Part shown: in pieces, positions 6,193 to 13,195 of the stretch
How the letters are laid out: each line of letters opens with the position of its first letter
How positions within the stretch are numbered: position 1 is the first letter of the stretch
Assembly (NCBI GenBank): GCA_002787455.1
Contig: PCWU01000159.1
Coordinates: 1-13,195 of the forward strand
Direction of reading: 5' to 3'
DNA: 13,195 nt
From: Gallionellaceae bacterium CG11_big_fil_rev_8_21_14_0_20_60_62
GTDB taxonomy: Bacteria; Pseudomonadota; Gammaproteobacteria; Burkholderiales; Gallionellaceae
Notes under the pieces: generated by a model
Told to the model about the DNA's origin: nothing
Database searches by the model: none
What the model saw: the letters and a program-made list of their open reading frames with translations, nothing else
Position numbers and translations under genes: made by a program

Positions 6193-8028
6193 ATGCAAAA
6201 CTTGGCCCGGCAGATCCTTCGCGAGACCTTCGGTTATCCTACTTTTCGCGGCGCGCAAGAGCACATCGTCGGACATCTCGCGGCCGGCGGCGATGCGCTG
6301 GTGCTGATGCCTACCGGCGGAGGGAAGTCGCTGTGCTACCAGATTCCCGCGTTGATGCGTGACGGTGCGGCCATCGTGGTGTCGCCGCTGATTGCTTTGA
6401 TGCAGGATCAGGTGGATGCGTTAAAACAGCTTGGTGTGACTGCGGCATTTCTTAATTCGAGCCTGGATGCGGAGACGGCGCGGGCGGTATCGCAAAGCTT
6501 GCTGCGCGGAGAATTAAAGCTTTTGTACGTCGCGCCGGAACGCCTGATGACGGAAGGTTTTCTGAATCTGCTGGAGCGCCTGAATAGGGACAAAAATATT
6601 GCCCTGTTTGCCATCGACGAGGCGCACTGCGTGTCGCAATGGGGGCATGACTTCCGCCCGGAATATCGCGCATTGACCGTGCTGCATGAGCGATTCCCCA
6701 ATGTGCCGCGTATCGCCCTGACAGCAACAGCAGATGCACCGACACGTGCCGAAATCATCGAGCGGCTGCAGTTGGAGCAGGCGCAGCAGTTCGTTTCCAG
6801 CTTCGACCGTCCCAACATCCGCTACCGCGTTACGCTCAAGGACAACGCGCGCAAACAATTGCAGACCTTCCTCGAAACCGAGCATCCAGACGACGCGGGC
6901 ATCGTGTATTGCCTGTCGCGCAAGAAGGTGGAAGAGACCGCTGCCTGGCTGAAAGAGCAGGGCTGGGATGCCTTGCCGTATCACGCTGGGTTGGATGCCG
7001 AGGTGCGCAGAAAAAATCAGAAAAAATTCCTGCGCGAAGAAGGCGTCATCATGGTCGCCACTGTTGCCTTCGGTATGGGCATAGACAAACCCAACGTGCG
7101 CTTCGTCGCCCACATGGACCTGCCCAAAAGCATGGAGGGGTATTACCAGGAAACGGGTAGAGCGGGGCGCGACGGTTTGCCCGCGAATGCGTGGATGGCC
7201 TATGGTTTGGGTGATGTGGTGTCCATGCGCCAGATGCTGCTCTCCGGTGATGCGCCGGAGGAACGCAAGCGCGTCGAACTGCAAAAACTTGATGCACTGC
7301 TCGGCTTCTGCGAATCCACCGCCTGCCGCCACCAGACCATACTGCGCTACTTCGGCGAAGAACATCCCGGCGGATGCGGCGAGTGCGATAACTGCCTGTC
7401 ACCCGTGGATACCTGGGATGCCACGCAAGCCGCTCAAATGGCGCTGTCGTGCGTTTATCGCACCGGGCAACGCTTCGGTGTCGTGCATCTCATCGACGTG
7501 CTGCTGGGCAAGCTCTCGCCCAAAGTCGAACAATTCAACCACCAGCAACTTAGTACTTTCGGCATCGGCAAAGACATGGCACGGCAGCAATGGAGCAGCG
7601 TCTACCGCCAGCTTGTCGCCGCCGGATTCATCAACGTGGATATCGAAGGCTACGGCGGATTGAAGCTCACCGAAGCCGCGCGCCCGGTGTTGAAAGGTCA
7701 ACAGGAAGTCTGGCTGCGCCGCGATGCCGAACCCGCCAAACGCAAATCCAGCAAGGCCGAGCGCGGCTCGCGCCTACGCGAAGCCTTCGCCGGCGCCAAC
7801 GAAGACCCCTTGTGGCAGGCGCTCAAGGCTAAACGCAGCGAGCTGGCGCGCGAGCAAGGGGTGCCGCCGTATGTTATTTTTCACGATAGTACTTTGCTGG
7901 AAATGCTTGATCGTAAGCCGCAGACCCTGACCGAAATGGGGCAGATCAGCGGCCTGGGTCAATCCAAATTAAGCAAATATGGCGATGATTTCCTGCGCGT
8001 GCTGGAGGACGCGGCGAATCGAAAATAG
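6193..8028 (+). CDS. recQ: ATP-dependent DNA helicase RecQ
   Basis: Unwinds DNA 3'-5' in the RecF recombination/repair pathway and in processing stalled forks. The 611 residues match E. coli RecQ (609). Order: N-terminal RecQ motif (FGYPTFRGAQ, 13-22), Walker A MPTGGGKS (39-46), DEAH box (142-145) with the aromatic-rich loop HCVSQWGHDFRPEY, motif III LTATA (176-180), second RecA domain with GIVYCLSRK, VATVAFGMGIDKP and QETGRAGRDG (319-328), zinc module with Cys378, Cys395, Cys398 and Cys401, winged helix (about 405-510), and a C-terminal HRDC domain (about 530-606). The frame is open upstream to a GTG at 6082, but that start overlaps the pgm leader and the family begins at 6193. The ribosome-binding site is weak (GAGA near 6178). 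The linker 510-530 is Lys/Arg/Ser-rich. Confidence 0.97.
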   Translation: MQNLARQILRETFGYPTFRGAQEHIVGHLAAGGDALVLMPTGGGKSLCYQIPALMRDGAAIVVSPLIALMQDQVDALKQLGVTAAFLNSSLDAETARAVSQSLLRGELKLLYVAPERLMTEGFLNLLERLNRDKNIALFAIDEAHCVSQWGHDFRPEYRALTVLHERFPNVPRIALTATADAPTRAEIIERLQLEQAQQFVSSFDRPNIRYRVTLKDNARKQLQTFLETEHPDDAGIVYCLSRKKVEETAAWLKEQGWDALPYHAGLDAEVRRKNQKKFLREEGVIMVATVAFGMGIDKPNVRFVAHMDLPKSMEGYYQETGRAGRDGLPANAWMAYGLGDVVSMRQMLLSGDAPEERKRVELQKLDALLGFCESTACRHQTILRYFGEEHPGGCGECDNCLSPVDTWDATQAAQMALSCVYRTGQRFGVVHLIDVLLGKLSPKVEQFNHQQLSTFGIGKDMARQQWSSVYRQLVAAGFINVDIEGYGGLKLTEAARPVLKGQQEVWLRRDAEPAKRKSSKAERGSRLREAFAGANEDPLWQALKAKRSELAREQGVPPYVIFHDSTLLEMLDRKPQTLTEMGQISGLGQSKLSKYGDDFLRVLEDAANRK

Positions 8029-8076
8029 GCTTTCACTTGTCGTTGAGATGTTGTTGTGATTGAAGCCGCACGCCGC

Positions 8077-8106
8077 TTGAGGCAAGATGCGCGTTCCCGA
8101 TTTAAT
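8077..8106 (+). promoter_or_regulatory. Candidate promoter for the YebC-family gene
   Basis: TTGAGG (8077-8082) and TTTAAT (8101-8106) are separated by 18 bases in the 98-base gap after recQ. This would start transcription about 15 bases before the yebC ATG and leave the ribosome-binding site (GGAAGAG, 8113-8119) at the very 5' end of the message. It matches the sigma-70 consensus only moderately. Confidence 0.35.
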
Positions 8107-8126
8107 CAAACTGGAAGAGAAAAAAG

Positions 8127-8828
8127 ATGGGCGCACAGTGGAAGGCCAAACACAAGGAAGTCGCGGCGAACGCAAAGGGCAAGATTTTCGGTAAGCTGGC
8201 CAAAGAAATCATGGTGGCCGCACGCGGCGGCGCCGATCCCAATTCAAATTCGCGTCTGCGCCTTGTCGTCGAGCAGGCCAAGAAGGCTTCAATGCCAAAA
8301 GACACGCTGGATCGCGCCATCAAGAAAGGAGCGGGTTTGCTGGACGGCCCGCTGCATATGGAAACCCTGGTCTATGAAGGTTTTGCCCCGCATCGCGTGC
8401 CGGTCATCGTCGAGTGTTTGTCCGACAACATCAACCGCACAAAATCCAGCATGAACGTGCTGTTTCGCAAGGGGCAGCTCGGCGCGCCGGGTTCGGTCTC
8501 CTGGGATTTCGATCATGTCGGCATGGTCGAGGCGACTCCAGATTCCGCAGATGCGGACGCGGAAGTTGCCGCCATCGAAGCGGGCGCGCAAGACCTCGAA
8601 CCGGCAGATGAGGGGGCAACTCTGTTCATCACCGAGCCGACCGACCTGGATGCCGTGTGCAAGGCGTTGCCGGCGCAGGGTTTCACCGTGACCTCGGCGA
8701 TAATCGGCTACCGTCCGAAGAATCCGCTCACCCTCGCCGGTGATGCCGAACGCGAAGAAGTGGAGGCATTTCTGGAAGCCATTGACACCGACGACGATGT
8801 GCAGAATGTGTATGTCGGACTCGCTTAG
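8127..8828 (+). CDS. YebC/PmpR (TACO1) family protein, YebC2-like variant
   Basis: Member of a universal family long annotated as transcriptional regulators; more recent work links YebC and its YebC2/YeeN paralogues to ribosome function at proline-rich stretches. The 233 residues are near the usual 235-250. The N-terminal basic helical domain (MGAQWKAKHKEVAANAKGKIF) resembles YeeN-type members and lacks the common MAGHSKWANIKHRK start. The middle has RAIKKG and DNINRT, and the C-terminus ends with the acidic DTDDDVQNVYVGL motif. At 83-93 the usual Gly-rich YEGYGPGG loop is YEGFAPHRVPV. The ATG has a good ribosome-binding site (GGAAGAG, 8113-8119). It follows recQ by 98 bases, possibly with its own promoter, and a perfect hairpin covers its stop codon. 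Being the variant, it may have a canonical yebC paralogue elsewhere in the genome (often beside ruvC). Confidence 0.9.
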   Translation: MGAQWKAKHKEVAANAKGKIFGKLAKEIMVAARGGADPNSNSRLRLVVEQAKKASMPKDTLDRAIKKGAGLLDGPLHMETLVYEGFAPHRVPVIVECLSDNINRTKSSMNVLFRKGQLGAPGSVSWDFDHVGMVEATPDSADADAEVAAIEAGAQDLEPADEGATLFITEPTDLDAVCKALPAQGFTVTSAIIGYRPKNPLTLAGDAEREEVEAFLEAIDTDDDVQNVYVGLA

Positions 8829-8849
8829 GGATGTAACGCATCCCTAAGC
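8823..8849 (+). terminator. Perfect 11-bp hairpin over the yebC stop codon
   Basis: GCTTAGGGATG (8823-8833) pairs perfectly with CATCCCTAAGC (8839-8849) across a 5-base loop; the TAG stop (8826-8828) lies in the left arm. No T tract follows (next bases CTGCGG), so it is not a textbook intrinsic terminator. It may stabilise the mRNA 3' end, act as a factor-dependent terminator, or work with the GGATGC at 8854-8859, which can pair with GCATCC (8838-8843) instead. Confidence 0.5.
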
Positions 8850-8904
8850 CTGCGGATGCCTGATTTCGCGCGCTCGTCTGTTGCAACCCTGACTGGAGAC
8901 CGAC

Positions 8905-10347
8905 ATGCCATTTTTACACAGCCATCCCCTGACGCTTCTTTTGCTGGCTTTATTGCCTTGCGCCTTGGCTCAGGCCGACGAGCTGCGCAGCACGTTGCAA
9001 GACCAGCAGCATGTCGCCGTCACCATCTACAACGACAACCTCGCCCTGGTGAAAGACCAGCGCAAGATAGCGTTTCCCGGCGGGAAAAATATGCTGGCAT
9101 TTCGTGATATCAGCGCGCGGATGCGTCCAGAGACCGCATTGCTGCGCAGTTTAACCAGCCCCGGAAGCCTTTACGTCATAGAGCAGAATTTTGATTTTGA
9201 TCTGCTGACACCGCAAAAACTGCTGGATAAATATGTCGGAAAAACCGTCAACATCGTCCGCATCAATCCTGCCACAGGGGGCGAAACGAGCGAACCGGCG
9301 CAGGTGCTGGCGGCCAGTGAGGGGGTGGTGTTGAAGATCGGCAATCGTATCGAGACAGGGATTCCGGGCCGTATCGTTTATCCGGATGTTCCGGCCAATC
9401 TGCGCGATAGGCCGACGCTGGTGATGTCTCTCGACAACAGGGGAGCTTCGCAACAGGAAGTGGAGCTTTCCTATCTCACCGGCGGACTCGCCTGGAAAGC
9501 GGATTACGTGGCGGAGCTGAATTCTGCGGACGACAAGCTGGACCTTTCCGCCTGGGTGACACTGACCAATACCAGCGGTGCAAGCTACCACAACGCGAAG
9601 CTGCAACTGGTGGCGGGGGAGGTAAATCAGGTGCGGAACGAAATGCGTTTCGCGAACCTGGGGGCAAGCCGGGAAAGGGCAATGATAGCTCCGGCCTCGG
9701 ACATGGTGGAGGAATCACTGCTTGAATTTCACCTCTACACACTTGATCGCCCCACCACCATCGCCGAGAACCAGACCAAACAAGTATCGCTGCTCACGGC
9801 TGCCGGAATTCCGGTGCGGAAAGAATTGTTGCTGCGCGGAGCCAATTATTACTACAACAGCAGTCACGGCGATCTCGGACAGAAAATGAAAGTCGGTGTG
9901 TTCGTCGAATTTGACAACAGGGAAAGCGCGCATCTCGGCATGCCGCTACCCAAGGGCGTGATACGGGTGTACAAAAAAGATGCGGCAGGCAACGCCCAGT
10001 TTGTCGGCGAAGATCATATTGACCACACGCCAAAAAATGAAAAAGTGCGCCTTAAACTGGGTGAAGCATTCGACATGACGGCAGACAAGAAGCAAACCGA
10101 TTTTACGCGCTTGCCCAACTCGGCCAAAGGTGGCGCATCGTTCGAGAGTGCTTTCGAGATCGTGCTCAAGAATGCCAAAAAAGAAACGGTGAATGTGGTC
10201 GTGCAAGAGCCGATCCCGGGTGACTGGAAGATGCTCTCGGAGAGTCAGAAACACACTAAAGCTGCCGGCAATACCGCTGTCTGGCATATATCCGTTCCCC
10301 CCGAAAGCAGCACAAAGCTGAATTATCGGGTGCAGGTGCGGTACTGA
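8905..10347 (+). CDS. Secreted DUF4139 domain protein of unknown function
   Basis: A 480-residue protein with a likely Sec signal peptide: a hydrophobic core at about 9-21 and a probable cut after ALAQA (24/25). The n-region is unusual in having His but no Lys/Arg. The Cys at 19 follows LLP and does not form a proper lipobox. The mature part is beta-rich and matches the DUF4139 family, with the recognisable LTGGLAWKADYVAEL motif (191-205), the WVTLTNTSG strand (217-225) and a C-terminal domain ending in EPIPGDWKML and a terminal YRVQVRY beta strand. No catalytic motif was recognised, so no enzymatic role is proposed; a periplasmic or outer-membrane-associated location is inferred. The ATG has GGAG at 8895-8898. 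It lies 76 bases after yebC, beyond the hairpin, and 37 bases before the zinc-ribbon gene, with which it may be co-transcribed. Confidence 0.82.
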   Translation: MPFLHSHPLTLLLLALLPCALAQADELRSTLQDQQHVAVTIYNDNLALVKDQRKIAFPGGKNMLAFRDISARMRPETALLRSLTSPGSLYVIEQNFDFDLLTPQKLLDKYVGKTVNIVRINPATGGETSEPAQVLAASEGVVLKIGNRIETGIPGRIVYPDVPANLRDRPTLVMSLDNRGASQQEVELSYLTGGLAWKADYVAELNSADDKLDLSAWVTLTNTSGASYHNAKLQLVAGEVNQVRNEMRFANLGASRERAMIAPASDMVEESLLEFHLYTLDRPTTIAENQTKQVSLLTAAGIPVRKELLLRGANYYYNSSHGDLGQKMKVGVFVEFDNRESAHLGMPLPKGVIRVYKKDAAGNAQFVGEDHIDHTPKNEKVRLKLGEAFDMTADKKQTDFTRLPNSAKGGASFESAFEIVLKNAKKETVNVVVQEPIPGDWKMLSESQKHTKAAGNTAVWHISVPPESSTKLNYRVQVRY

Positions 10348-10384
10348 TTGCTACATCAGCACAAAAATCAACTCGGTGAAAGTT

Positions 10385-11101
10385 ATGTTTTGTCCAAAGT
10401 GCGGGGCTTCGAATGATGCGGCGGCGGCATTCTGCATGGCTTGCGGTGACGTTATGCCGCTGCCTGCCGATAGTTCCCAAACAGCGCAGGAAAAAATCAA
10501 TGAGCCCGGCGGGCTGGATGCGTATTACAAGGCGGTCCTGGGACCGAAGAATCAGGAATATTACCTGCGCCAGTTTGCGCGTTTTGACGCCGATGGCAAG
10601 GTGAGCGCCAATTGGCATTGGCCGGGATTCTTCATCACTTTCTATTGGATGCTCTACCGGAAGATGTGGCTGTATGCGCTGTGCTACTTTCTCCTGCCCT
10701 ATTTATTTTTCGGGTTGATCGGACTGATGACAGGCTTATCAGACCATCCTGCCGACCCTTCGATTGGCTTGGCTTATCTGCTTTATTTTCTCGGCATTTT
10801 CATTTTGCTGCCGATGTATGCAAACGCCATTTATTACAAGCACTGCAGGAAGAAAATTTTATCGGCACGTGGTGCGACAGCCGATATGCAAAAACAAATG
10901 GAAAAACTTTCCAGCAAAGGAGGAGTCAGCAACATTGTATTTGTTTTGTTCATACTCGCGCTGGTTTGGATTCTGGCGGTGCTGGCCGCTGTCGCCATTC
11001 CCGCGTACCAAAGTTACACAAGCAGGGCGCACACAACTCAATCTTTTGAGCAGGGTGGTGGTGCGGCAGGTTCTCCCTCTATTTTTGATAAACGAATTTA
11101 G
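10385..11101 (+). CDS. Zinc-ribbon membrane protein (DUF2628-like) with pilin-like C-terminal helix
   Basis: A 238-residue protein of unknown function. Residues 3-20 form a CPxCG...CxxCG zinc ribbon (Cys3, 6, 17, 20) that should lie in the cytoplasm. A linker leads to WHWPGFFITFYWMLYRKMW (78-96), resembling the DUF2628 family of small membrane proteins, with membrane segments at about 95-117 and 128-150. A basic stretch (152-180) is followed by a last hydrophobic helix (184-206) ending in LAAVAIPAYQSYTSRA (200-215), nearly identical to the N-terminal helix of type IV pilins but without the Gly-Phe-Thr-Leu-Ile-Glu processing site. ATG 10385 is chosen over GTG 10376 because MFCPKCG is the usual start and CGGTGA (10374-10379) is well placed as a ribosome-binding site. 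The gene looks more AT-rich than its neighbours, mainly in its membrane codons. Confidence 0.8.
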   Translation: MFCPKCGASNDAAAAFCMACGDVMPLPADSSQTAQEKINEPGGLDAYYKAVLGPKNQEYYLRQFARFDADGKVSANWHWPGFFITFYWMLYRKMWLYALCYFLLPYLFFGLIGLMTGLSDHPADPSIGLAYLLYFLGIFILLPMYANAIYYKHCRKKILSARGATADMQKQMEKLSSKGGVSNIVFVLFILALVWILAVLAAVAIPAYQSYTSRAHTTQSFEQGGGAAGSPSIFDKRI

Positions 11102-11180
11102 GCGCGACCGGGGGTGTTGCCGACATGGATCAGGCCGCTTCGACCGACTGCAAAACTTTCGCTTTGTCCAATAAAGTCAT

Positions 11181-11900
11181 ATGAATAGTGTCATTACCGC
11201 GCTTGCGCAGGCATTCAAATCTCTGTTTCACCCGAAAATGCTGGCGCTGATGTTGTGGCCGATGTTGCTGGCGATGGCGCTTTGGACAGGCGCGTTGCTG
11301 TTGTTCTGGGGTGGCTGGATCAGTGGCTTGACCAGTTTGGTGCAGGAAACCGGGCTGGAGCAATGGATAGCGCAAGGCGCGCTGAGCGCGCTGGCGCATT
11401 ACTTGACCGGCGTCATTCTGGTGCTGCTGCTGTTGCCCGCCATCTATGTGACTGCACTGCTGATCACCGCGTTTTTTGCGATGCCGGCAATGGTGAATCA
11501 TGTGGCGCAAAAAAATTATCCGGAGCTGGCACGGGCGCGCGGCGGCAGCACGGCCGGCAGTATCGGCAACGCGACAATGGCGATCGTGGTGTATGCGGTG
11601 GGCTGGGGAGTGAGTTTGCCCTTGTGGCTATTCTCGCCGCTGGCGCTGCTAATTCCGGTGATCCTGCTGGCCTATCTGAACCAGCGACTGTTTCGCTATG
11701 ATGCGCTGGCGGAACATGCCAGCCGGGAGGAATACGCCCAAGTGATCGAGCGGGCGACACCGCGCTTGTACCTGCTTGGCGCCGTGGTTTCCCTGCTGCA
11801 GTTCGTGCCGTTGCTGAATCTGTTTGCGCCGGTGTATGTGGCGTTGGCGTTCATCCATCTTTGTCTGGCCGAGTTGCAGCAATTACGCCGTCAGGTTTAG
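11181..11900 (+). CDS. EI24 domain (CysZ-like) inner-membrane protein
   Basis: A 239-residue hydrophobic protein that fits the EI24 family, which includes the sulfate permease CysZ. It begins with the characteristic amphipathic start MNSVITALAQAFKSLFHPKM, then membrane segments at about 20-45, 73-102, 133-168 (probably a hairpin) and 197-230. The loop DALAEHASREEYAQVIE (174-190) is the polar stretch before the last membrane pair, as in the family. Sulfate transport is not assured: no sulfur-assimilation gene is nearby. No clear Shine-Dalgarno is visible before the ATG. The gene is 79 bases after the zinc-ribbon gene and only 10 bases before pepD, so co-transcription with pepD is likely. The 79-base gap shows no convincing promoter. 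Confidence 0.85.
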   Translation: MNSVITALAQAFKSLFHPKMLALMLWPMLLAMALWTGALLLFWGGWISGLTSLVQETGLEQWIAQGALSALAHYLTGVILVLLLLPAIYVTALLITAFFAMPAMVNHVAQKNYPELARARGGSTAGSIGNATMAIVVYAVGWGVSLPLWLFSPLALLIPVILLAYLNQRLFRYDALAEHASREEYAQVIERATPRLYLLGAVVSLLQFVPLLNLFAPVYVALAFIHLCLAELQQLRRQV

Positions 11901-11910
11901 GAATTTTTTG

Positions 11911-13195
11911 ATGACACTCGATTTTCCGTTGCACCAGTTGTCGCCGCGCGCGGTCTGGTCGCACTTCGCCGTGCTGTGCCAAATTCCGCGCGCTTCATTG
12001 GGCGAGGCGGCGCTGAAAAAATATCTAGTCGCCTGGGCTGCCGCGCGCGGCATCGAATCCCGGGAAGATGAAGCGGGCAATCTGCTCCTAAAAAAACCGG
12101 CTAGTCGGGGAAATGAATCCGCCCCCGGGGTGATCCTGCAAGGGCATCTCGACATGGTTTGTCAGGCCAATGCGGGAACCGTACACGATTTCGGGCGCGA
12201 TCCCATCGCAGTGACAGTGCGCGATGGCTGGGTGGTGGCGGCGCAGACCACGCTGGGCGCGGATAACGGCATCGGCGTGGCACTGGCGCTGGCCGCGCTG
12301 GGGGAGCCGGGCCTTACCCGTCCGTCGCTGGAAGTGTTGCTCACCGTGAATGAGGAATCCGGCATGGACGGTGCGCGCGGACTGGCACCGGGTGATTTGC
12401 AGGGCCGGTTTCTCATTAATCTCGACACCGAGGAGTGGGGACATTTCTATCTGGGTTGTGCGGGCGGGGTGGATGTGGAGGTGCGATGGGGTGCGGCGGA
12501 GCCGTCTGGTGCGGGAGCGACTGCATCGCACCTCCTCCCGCAATCGGCCGACTCCGTGGGTAACGTATCGGAGGTGCGGCACATCGCCGCACCGGAAGCA
12601 CTGCCGCAGGACTATGCAGTGTTGCGTTTCGATGTGTCGGGTCTGCGCGGAGGGCATTCCGGCATCGACATCCATCTTGGCCGCGGCAATGCGATTAAAC
12701 TGATGGCCGAGGCCTTGCGCGATCTGTCGGCGCATACCGATGTTCGTCTAATCGGGATGAGCGGCGGCACTGCGCGCAATGCTATCCCGCGCGAGGCTTA
12801 TGCCTTGTGTGCGTTGCCGTTTGTTGCCGTGGCGGGGATTGACGAATGGATGGAACACCGGCTGGCGAGTTGGCGGCAACGTTTCTGCGGTATCGATGAA
12901 AATGTGGATTTCCGTTATGAGCTGGACGAATCGCCGTCCGGGTATTCAATCGCGCAGGCGGAGCGCGATCGGCTGCTTGCTTTTCTCGACAACGTGCCCA
13001 ACGGCGTCGCGCAGATCAGCGGGGATTTTCCCGGCGTGACTGAAACTTCCAGCAACCTCGGTGTGCTGAAACTAAAACAGGGCGAGTTGAAGATCACGTT
13101 CAAGGTGCGTTCCTTGTGTGATCCCAGTGCCGATGCGCTGGCCGACAAGCTGGTTGCCTTTGCCGCCGGGTACGGCCTGCCTGCATGGAAAGACG
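11911..13195 (+). CDS. pepD: Aminoacyl-histidine dipeptidase (M20 family), 3' end outside window
   Basis: Zinc exopeptidase that hydrolyses Xaa-His dipeptides such as carnosine and other unblocked dipeptides. The first 428 codons are present without a stop; E. coli PepD has 485, so roughly 60-90 codons are missing. The frame is uninterrupted. Active-site residues align with E. coli PepD at an offset of one: His79 and Asp81 (GHLD), Asp118 (LGADNG), Glu148-Glu149 (NEES) and Asp172 (NLDTEE). The dimerisation (lid) domain starts near 184 and carries GLRGGHSGIDIHLGRGNA; the last zinc ligand (His near 461 in E. coli) lies beyond the window. Residues about 194-228 are extra compared with E. coli. 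The ATG has AGGA at 11898-11901, overlapping the stop of the EI24 gene, which points to translational coupling. Confidence 0.93.
   Translation, partial: MTLDFPLHQLSPRAVWSHFAVLCQIPRASLGEAALKKYLVAWAAARGIESREDEAGNLLLKKPASRGNESAPGVILQGHLDMVCQANAGTVHDFGRDPIAVTVRDGWVVAAQTTLGADNGIGVALALAALGEPGLTRPSLEVLLTVNEESGMDGARGLAPGDLQGRFLINLDTEEWGHFYLGCAGGVDVEVRWGAAEPSGAGATASHLLPQSADSVGNVSEVRHIAAPEALPQDYAVLRFDVSGLRGGHSGIDIHLGRGNAIKLMAEALRDLSAHTDVRLIGMSGGTARNAIPREAYALCALPFVAVAGIDEWMEHRLASWRQRFCGIDENVDFRYELDESPSGYSIAQAERDRLLAFLDNVPNGVAQISGDFPGVTETSSNLGVLKLKQGELKITFKVRSLCDPSADALADKLVAFAAGYGLPAWKD

Noticed and set aside
8087..8194. Small ORF of 35 codons (ATG at 8087) overlapping the yebC start in another frame, with GAGG four bases upstream
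   Set aside because: Out-of-frame overlap with a well-supported gene, charged low-information sequence and no known family; a leader-peptide role cannot be supported from one sequence.
10376..10384. GTG start three codons before the zinc-ribbon ATG
   Set aside because: The GTG lies within the likely ribosome-binding site for ATG 10385, and zinc-ribbon proteins commonly start MFCPKCG.
1..13195. Search for CRISPR arrays, insertion sequences, tRNAs, toxin-antitoxin or phage genes
   Set aside because: No regularly spaced repeats, transposase motifs, terminal inverted repeats or tRNA cloverleaf were found; genes are densely packed housekeeping or envelope genes.

Overview
The window looks like ordinary chromosomal DNA from a Gram-negative betaproteobacterium. 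The evidence is the betaproteobacterial-style 3' part of a 5S rRNA, the gene run pyrG-kdsA-eno-ftsB that is characteristic of that class, and genes for Kdo (lipopolysaccharide) synthesis and divisome assembly. A member of the Nitrosomonadales/Gallionellaceae-like lineages is a plausible guess, but the class is safer than the order. No mobile element, CRISPR array or phage gene was seen.

Layout. Positions 1-140 hold the end of an rRNA operon (5S 3' part, then a strong intrinsic terminator). Positions 212-4317 hold a tight four-gene plus-strand cluster: CTP synthase, Kdo-8-phosphate synthase, enolase and FtsB, with a 4-base stop/start overlap and gaps of 17 and 4 bases. pgm (alpha-phosphoglucomutase) faces this cluster convergently on the minus strand at 4434-6065, and the 116-base gap between them holds several hairpins. 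pgm and recQ are divergent around a 127-base intergenic region. On the plus strand there follow recQ helicase, a YebC-family gene, a secreted DUF4139 protein, a zinc-ribbon membrane protein, an EI24/CysZ-like membrane protein and the first 428 codons of an M20 aminoacyl-histidine dipeptidase (pepD), which runs off the end.

How the genes relate. pyrG supplies CTP, which is needed for CMP-Kdo, and kdsA makes the Kdo precursor from phosphoenolpyruvate, the product of enolase. Three of the four clustered enzymes therefore touch envelope sugar supply, and FtsB links to septal wall synthesis. pgm interconverts glucose 1- and 6-phosphate for sugar-nucleotide or glycogen metabolism. recQ is DNA repair. 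The stretch 8905-11900 holds three envelope proteins of unknown or loosely known function and is the least characterised part.

No clear new system is present. The best leads are: a C-terminal segment of the zinc-ribbon protein that closely imitates the N-terminal helix of type IV pilins but lacks a prepilin cleavage site; a pyrG promoter that appears to give a near-leaderless transcript starting in a C-run; a perfect 11-bp hairpin built over the yebC stop codon with a competing downstream partner; and an extra segment inside PepD.
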